DNA of 18,338 nt from an uncultured Bacilli bacterium (GTDB taxonomy: Bacteria > Bacillota_I > Bacilli_A > RF39 > UBA660). A program made the position numbers and the translations under genes. Below, in pieces: positions 13,697 through 18,338 of the stretch. A model generated the notes under the pieces. It was not told where the DNA came from. It saw only the letters and a program-made list of their open reading frames with translations, and made no database searches. The stretch spans positions 1 to 18,338 of the forward strand of contig CANRME010000015.1 in assembly GCA_947631655.1 (NCBI GenBank). The letters are read 5' to 3'. Within the stretch, counting starts at the first letter, position 1, and each line of letters opens with the position of its first letter.

Positions 13697-16260
13697 TTAA
13701 CTTCAATTTCTTCTTCACCATCAAGTAAGCTAATAGTTGATACTACTTGTTCATCTTTCAAATGAATTAATCTAACGCCTTGAGTTACGCGACCTAATGT
13801 AGAAATTTGATCTAATGGCATTCTCATAATCATACCTGAATTAGTTATAATTACTACATCTTTCTTATCACCTACAATTTTAAATGTGGATAACTTACCA
13901 TTTTTTTCAGTAATATTTAAGCCTTTTACTCCTTTACTACCTCTTCTTGTTTCTCTGAAATCACGAACAAATGTTTTTTTACCATAACCCTTTTCGGTTA
14001 CAATTAAGACTTCATCATCTTCTTTAGTTACCTCAGCACCAATGCAAGTAGCATTATCTAAGTTAATACCTCTAACACCACTAGCACTACGGCCCATAAC
14101 TCTAATTTCATTCTCTTTAAACTTAACAATTCTACCTTCGCTAGATCCCATTAAAACAATGTCTTCACCAGTTGTCTTTCTAACAGCAATAAGTTCATCA
14201 TTTTCCTTTAATGTTAATGCTAACTTACCATTATTGCGAATATTTTCAAATTCTTTTAAATCGGTACGTTTAACAATACCATTCTTCGTCGCAAATAATA
14301 AGTATTTGCAAGGCTCTTCTCTCCCAACTGTAATAATCGACCTAATACTATCTTCTTTATCAATTTGTAATAGATTGATAATTGGAAGTCCTTTTGCATT
14401 TCTACCATATTCTGGAATTTCATAACCCTTCATTCGATATACTTTACCTTTATTACTAAAGAATAAGATATAATCATGTGTTGATAAATTAATCATATGT
14501 TCCACGAAATCTTCTTCGTTTGTAGTCATGCCTTTAACTCCAACACCACCACGATTTTGACTTCTGTAAGTATCGCTTGTTGTTCTCTTAATATACCCCT
14601 TATTAGTTAGTGTTACAATAACATTTTCTTCAGGTATTAAAGATTCATCTTCAATATAATCAATGGCTGTCATATCAATGTGAGTTCTTCTCTCATCAGT
14701 AAATCTCTTCTTAATATCAAGCATTTCTTCTTTAATAATATTTAATACTCTTTGATGATTTGCTAAAATATCACGATAATCTGTAATCTTTTCATTCAAT
14801 TCGGCTAATTCTGCTTCAACTTTTCCACGTTCTAAGCCCGTTAAACGACGTAAACGCATCTCTAAAATACTATTTGCTTGAATCTCATCTAAGCTAAATC
14901 TATTCATTAAGTTAGTACGAGCTTCATCATCACTTTCTGCTGCTCTAATAATTCTAACTACTTCATCAATATTATCTAAAGCTAAACGCAAGCCTTCTAA
15001 AATATGTACTCTTTCTTCAGCTTTAGTTAAATCATATTGTGTTCTTCTTACAATTACTTCAATTTGATGATCAACATATTTAGAAATAATATCTTTTAAT
15101 CCTAAAGTTCTAGGAACACCATTATCTAATACTAACAATATAATTCCGTAATTAACTTGGAAGTTAGTATGTTTATATAAATTATTTAATACTACTTGGG
15201 GATTAGCATCTTTCTTTAAAGTAATAGTAATTTTTACACCATTCTTTAAATCAGTATGATAATCGGAAATACCATCAATAACCTTATCTCTTACTAATTC
15301 GGCAACTCGATTCTTAAGTTCCATTGTATTAACACCATAAGGAACTTCGGTTACAATTATTTCATTATGATTTCCTTTTTCAATAATCTCTGCTTTACTA
15401 CGAATAGTAATCGACCCACGACCGGTTTCATAAGCTTTTCTTATTCCAGAATTACCTAGAATAACACCTCCCGTTGGAAAATCTGGACCTTTAATATGTT
15501 GCATAAGTCCTAAAGTATCAATATCCGGATTATCAATATATGCTATACATCCATCAATTACTTCCCCTAAATTATGAGGAGGAATATTGGTCGCCATACC
15601 AACAGCAATTCCCATTGAGCCATTAACTAAAACATTAGGGAATCTTGCTGGTAAAACGGTAGGTTCTTTCATTGTCACATCAAAGTTATCATCCATATTA
15701 ACTGTATTTTTGTTAATATCTCTTAATAACTCTAATGATATTTTGGCAAGACGAGCTTCTGTATAACGATAAGCTGCTGCGCCATCACCTTCAATGTTAC
15801 CAAAGTTACCATGACCATCAACTAGCATATAACGTTGATTAAAATCTTGGGCTAGTCTTACTAACGCATCATAGATTGACGAATCGCCATGAGGGTGGTA
15901 ATTACCCATAACTTCACCAACTGTTTTAGCACATTTCCGATGTGGTTTATCTGGTGTATTACCATTTTCATACATTGACCATAAAATCCGACGATGTACT
16001 GGTTTTAAACCATCTCTTAAATCGGGAATAGCACGCGAAGTAATAACACTAATTGAATAATCCAAGAAAGATGTTTTTACCTCATCAACAATATTATTTT
16101 GATCTACTTTATCATGTTCATGAAATACTCCACCAAACTCAGTTTTTTCTTCACTAACACTTTCTTCTTGTTCCTCATTTACTTCAGTTTCTGCTGTCTC
16201 TTCATTAGCATCTTCTTCAGCTCTATCCAGTAATTCTTTTAAATCATCATTGTTTTCCAT
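13684..16260 (-). CDS. gyrA: DNA gyrase subunit A
   Basis: Breakage-reunion subunit of the type II topoisomerase that introduces negative supercoils. The catalytic tyrosine is Tyr166 in AAAYRYTEAR. The quinolone-resistance region HPHGDSSIYDALVRLAQ has Ser127 and Asp131 at the positions of E. coli Ser83 and Asp87, so it looks like an unmutated type. The coiled-coil gate and a six-bladed C-terminal DNA-wrapping domain follow, with a GyrA-box-like QNRGGVG at 568-574. Two oddities: an acidic extension of about 45-50 residues before the canonical start of the winged-helix region, and Val in the GyrA box where Lys or Arg is usual. A strong SD (GGGAGGTGAAGG) overlaps the gyrB stop, so translation is coupled. 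Confidence 0.98.
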   Translation of the reverse strand: MENNDDLKELLDRAEEDANEETAETEVNEEQEESVSEEKTEFGGVFHEHDKVDQNNIVDEVKTSFLDYSISVITSRAIPDLRDGLKPVHRRILWSMYENGNTPDKPHRKCAKTVGEVMGNYHPHGDSSIYDALVRLAQDFNQRYMLVDGHGNFGNIEGDGAAAYRYTEARLAKISLELLRDINKNTVNMDDNFDVTMKEPTVLPARFPNVLVNGSMGIAVGMATNIPPHNLGEVIDGCIAYIDNPDIDTLGLMQHIKGPDFPTGGVILGNSGIRKAYETGRGSITIRSKAEIIEKGNHNEIIVTEVPYGVNTMELKNRVAELVRDKVIDGISDYHTDLKNGVKITITLKKDANPQVVLNNLYKHTNFQVNYGIILLVLDNGVPRTLGLKDIISKYVDHQIEVIVRRTQYDLTKAEERVHILEGLRLALDNIDEVVRIIRAAESDDEARTNLMNRFSLDEIQANSILEMRLRRLTGLERGKVEAELAELNEKITDYRDILANHQRVLNIIKEEMLDIKKRFTDERRTHIDMTAIDYIEDESLIPEENVIVTLTNKGYIKRTTSDTYRSQNRGGVGVKGMTTNEEDFVEHMINLSTHDYILFFSNKGKVYRMKGYEIPEYGRNAKGLPIINLLQIDKEDSIRSIITVGREEPCKYLLFATKNGIVKRTDLKEFENIRNNGKLALTLKENDELIAVRKTTGEDIVLMGSSEGRIVKFKENEIRVMGRSASGVRGINLDNATCIGAEVTKEDDEVLIVTEKGYGKKTFVRDFRETRRGSKGVKGLNITEKNGKLSTFKIVGDKKDVVIITNSGMIMRMPLDQISTLGRVTQGVRLIHLKDEQVVSTISLLDGEEEIEVKEEE

Positions 16261-16272
16261 TCCTTCACCTCC

Positions 16273-18192
16273 CTAAATATCTAATGTCGCATTAAGCGCG
16301 TTTTCTTCAATAAATTGTCTTCTTGGTTCTACTTCTTCACCCATTAATTTTTCAAATACGGCATCCGCAGCTACACAGTCATCTACGGTTATTTTTCTTA
16401 AAGTACGATACCTTATATCCATAGTTGTTTCATTTAATTCTTCGGCATCCATTTCTCCTAAACCTTTCATTCTAGCAATCTCAGCTCGATTGCGAATGTT
16501 TTCAGGTAATGTCGCAAGATAATCATTCTTTTCTTCTTCCGTTAAAACATATTTTCTCGTTTTACCATGCATTATTCTAAATAATGGAGGTTGAGCTGCA
16601 TATACATGTCCTGCTTCTACAATTGGTCTAAAGAAACGGTAGAATAGAGTTAAAAGCAATACTCTAATATGTGCTCCATCGACATCGGCATCGGTCATAA
16701 TTATTATTTTATCATATCGCAATTTTGATAAATCAAAGTATTCCCCAATACCTGTACCAAAAGCCGTTATAATTGACTTAATTTCCTCATTACCTAAAGC
16801 TTTATCAAGTCTTGCTTTTTCTACATTAAGTATTTTACCTCTTAAAGGAAGAATCGCTTGCGTCATAGAGTCGCGTCCTTTTTTAGCAGAACCACCAGCT
16901 GAATCACCCTCGACTATAAATATCTCAGATACTGTAGGGTCTTTACTCTTACAATCTGAAAGTTTTCCAAAAAAATTAGTTGTCGCTAAATCACTTTTTC
17001 TTGTCGTTTCACGAGCTTTCTTCGCTGCCATACGAGCATTTCTAGCTAAAATCGCTTTATTAATAATTGTTCTTGCTTCATTAGGATTTTCTAGTAAAAA
17101 CCTTTCAAATCCTTCGGCAAATACACTATCAGCTAAACTTCTAACTTCGGAATTACCAAGTCTTCCTTTTGTTTGACCTTCGAATTGCGGATTAGGATGC
17201 TTACAAGAAATAATCATTGTAAGACCTTCTTTAACATCATCTTCTTTTAAATTTTCATCTTTTTCTTTTAAAATATTGGCTTTTCTCGCATAACTATTAA
17301 TAACTCTCGTTAAAGCTCTTTTAACCCCTTCTTCATGGGTTCCACCATCATGAGTATTAATATTATTAACAAATGAATAAATATTTGGGTTATATGACGT
17401 ATTATATTGCATTGCTACTTCAAACATAACTCCGTCTTTTTCGCCCGTTAAGTGAATAATATCATCATGTAAAGGTGTCTTTCCTTGATTAATAAATCTA
17501 ACGTACTCTGAAATTCCTCCTTCATAAAGGAAAGTTTCTCCCGTTGTGTCCTCTTCATCTCGGTCATCTCGTAAATTAATAGATAATCCTTTATTTAAGA
17601 AAGCTAACTCTCTAATTCTTGTTTTTAAGGTTTCATAATCATAAATATCAGTATCAAAAATATCAGGGTCTGGTTTAAAAGATACCATAGTACCTGTTCT
17701 ATTTGCTTCACAATCTCCGATTACATGTAAACTTTCCTTAGTATGTCCCCCATCTTCAAAGCGCATATAATATACTTTTCCATTTTTATAAACAGTAACT
17801 TCAACCCATTTACTTAACGCGTTTACTACGGAAGCACCTACTCCGTGAAGACCTCCAGATACCTTATAACCGCCGCCACCAAATTTACCACCGGCATGTA
17901 ATACGGTATATACCGTTTCTACTGTAGAAATACCAGTCTTAGGGTGAATATCAACTGGAATACCTCGTCCATCATCCTTAACTGTTATGGAATTATCCTT
18001 ATTAATTACAACCGAAATATTATGACAAAAACCTGCTAAAGCCTCATCAATTGAGTTATCAACGATTTCCCAAACCAAATGATGTAATCCTTTAACATCC
18101 GTTGTTCCAATATACATTCCTGGTCTTTTTCTTACTGCTTCTAATCCTTCTAATACTTGAATATCCGAAGCATCATAATGTTCTTCTTGCAT
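16273..18192 (-). CDS. gyrB: DNA gyrase subunit B
   Basis: ATPase subunit of gyrase. The GHKL domain shows GLEAVRKRPGMYIG (about 16-29), Glu42 and Asn46 in EIVDNSIDE, DDGRGIP at 73-79 and GGLHGVGA at 113-120. The Toprim domain has EGDSAGGSAKKGRD from 428 and the metal-binding DADVD at 501-505. PLRGKILNVEKAR lies between them. The C-terminus PRRQFIEENA is typical. The 639-residue length is that of Gram-positive GyrB, without the Gram-negative insert. An AGGAGG SD lies upstream, within the end of recF, whose stop is two bases before the ATG. The regulator gene remB/yaaB, found between recF and gyrB in B. subtilis, is absent. GyrB rather than ParE is indicated by the recF-gyrB-gyrA context. Confidence 0.98.
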   Translation of the reverse strand: MQEEHYDASDIQVLEGLEAVRKRPGMYIGTTDVKGLHHLVWEIVDNSIDEALAGFCHNISVVINKDNSITVKDDGRGIPVDIHPKTGISTVETVYTVLHAGGKFGGGGYKVSGGLHGVGASVVNALSKWVEVTVYKNGKVYYMRFEDGGHTKESLHVIGDCEANRTGTMVSFKPDPDIFDTDIYDYETLKTRIRELAFLNKGLSINLRDDRDEEDTTGETFLYEGGISEYVRFINQGKTPLHDDIIHLTGEKDGVMFEVAMQYNTSYNPNIYSFVNNINTHDGGTHEEGVKRALTRVINSYARKANILKEKDENLKEDDVKEGLTMIISCKHPNPQFEGQTKGRLGNSEVRSLADSVFAEGFERFLLENPNEARTIINKAILARNARMAAKKARETTRKSDLATTNFFGKLSDCKSKDPTVSEIFIVEGDSAGGSAKKGRDSMTQAILPLRGKILNVEKARLDKALGNEEIKSIITAFGTGIGEYFDLSKLRYDKIIIMTDADVDGAHIRVLLLTLFYRFFRPIVEAGHVYAAQPPLFRIMHGKTRKYVLTEEEKNDYLATLPENIRNRAEIARMKGLGEMDAEELNETTMDIRYRTLRKITVDDCVAADAVFEKLMGEEVEPRRQFIEENALNATLDI

Positions 18193-18194
18193 TA

Positions 18195-18338
18195 CTATTC
18201 CTCCTCTATTTTACCATTGATTATTCTATATAACTTACTATTATTACGAATACTTTTCTTCACAAAAGTAACATTAGTAGTCGTAATAAATGTCTGCATA
18301 TCCTTATCCAACATATTTAAGATATTATTTATCTTCTT
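18195..18338 (-). CDS. recF: RecF, C-terminal end only
   Basis: The last 47 codons and stop of a gene that continues beyond the right end of the window. The peptide includes NMLDKDMQTFITTTNV and ends in YRIINGKIEEE. This matches the RecF C-terminus, where a conserved Q-hydrophobic-TTT segment (the ABC-ATPase H-loop region) precedes a final F/Y-x-hydrophobic-x-x-G strand. RecF is the SMC-like ATPase that directs RecOR to single-stranded gaps. Its position two bases upstream of gyrB agrees with the dnaA-dnaN-recF-gyrB-gyrA order, placing oriC a few kilobases to the right. Confidence 0.88.
   Translation of the reverse strand, partial: KKINNILNMLDKDMQTFITTTNVTFVKKSIRNNSKLYRIINGKIEEE

Noticed and set aside
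13616..13893. DnaA-box-like 9-mers TGTGAATAA (13616) and TGTGGATAA (13885), and TTATCCACA at 6663 in mfd
   Set aside because: About one or two TTATNCACA matches are expected by chance in this window, they are not clustered as in an origin, and two lie in coding sequence. oriC is expected to the right of recF.
1..18338. UGA reassigned to tryptophan, as in Mycoplasma
   Set aside because: TGA is used as a genuine stop codon (trmN6-like, spoVT-like genes) and tryptophans in conserved motifs do not depend on TGA readthrough.

Overview
The window looks like chromosome from a low-G+C Bacillota, most likely class Bacilli and possibly a reduced, Mollicutes-adjacent or Erysipelotrichales/RF39-like lineage. 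The DNA is very AT-rich, translation starts are mostly preceded by AGGAGG-type Shine-Dalgarno (SD) sequences, and the gene order is a condensed version of the Bacillus subtilis origin region. TGA is used as a stop codon (for example at the ends of the trmN6-like and spoVT-like genes), so the standard bacterial code applies and this is not a Mycoplasma with reassigned UGA. The lineage is an inference; no 16S sequence is present.

Every gene is on the minus strand, so transcription runs from high to low coordinates. In that order the layout is: the 3' end of recF, gyrB and gyrA (18338-13684), closed by an intrinsic terminator; a 356-nt AT-rich intergenic region (13328-13683) with three ParB/Spo0J parS sites; a very small SRP RNA gene with its own promoter (13250-13327); tadA, followed by a terminator; then, from a new promoter, a tightly packed run dnaX, ybaB, recR, bofA-like, holB, ricT, trmN6-like, pth, mfd, spoVT-like (12724-3366) with several overlaps; then a 146-residue protein of unknown family with a near-consensus sigma-A promoter (3309-2869); and finally a T-box-controlled operon of a HAD phosphatase, metG and tatD (2863 to 1, tatD running off the end).

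Functionally this is an origin-proximal housekeeping block. It holds DNA gyrase, the two clamp-loader ATPase-fold subunits (tau/gamma and delta prime), recombinational repair (RecF, RecR, YbaB), transcription-coupled repair (Mfd), translation factors (MetRS, peptidyl-tRNA hydrolase, tRNA adenosine deaminase, a probable tRNA methyltransferase) and the protein-targeting RNA. BofA-like and SpoVT-like genes and RicT are relatives of Bacillus sporulation or development regulators.

The most notable non-coding signals concern chromosome organisation. Three parS sites lie between gyrA and the SRP RNA, and two exact copies of the 14-bp Noc-binding site sit inside mfd and dnaX. Together they predict both a ParB/Spo0J segregation system and a Noc-type nucleoid-occlusion system in this compact genome. 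I found no mobile element, CRISPR array, tRNA, rRNA or toxin-antitoxin system, and no wholly new multi-gene system.
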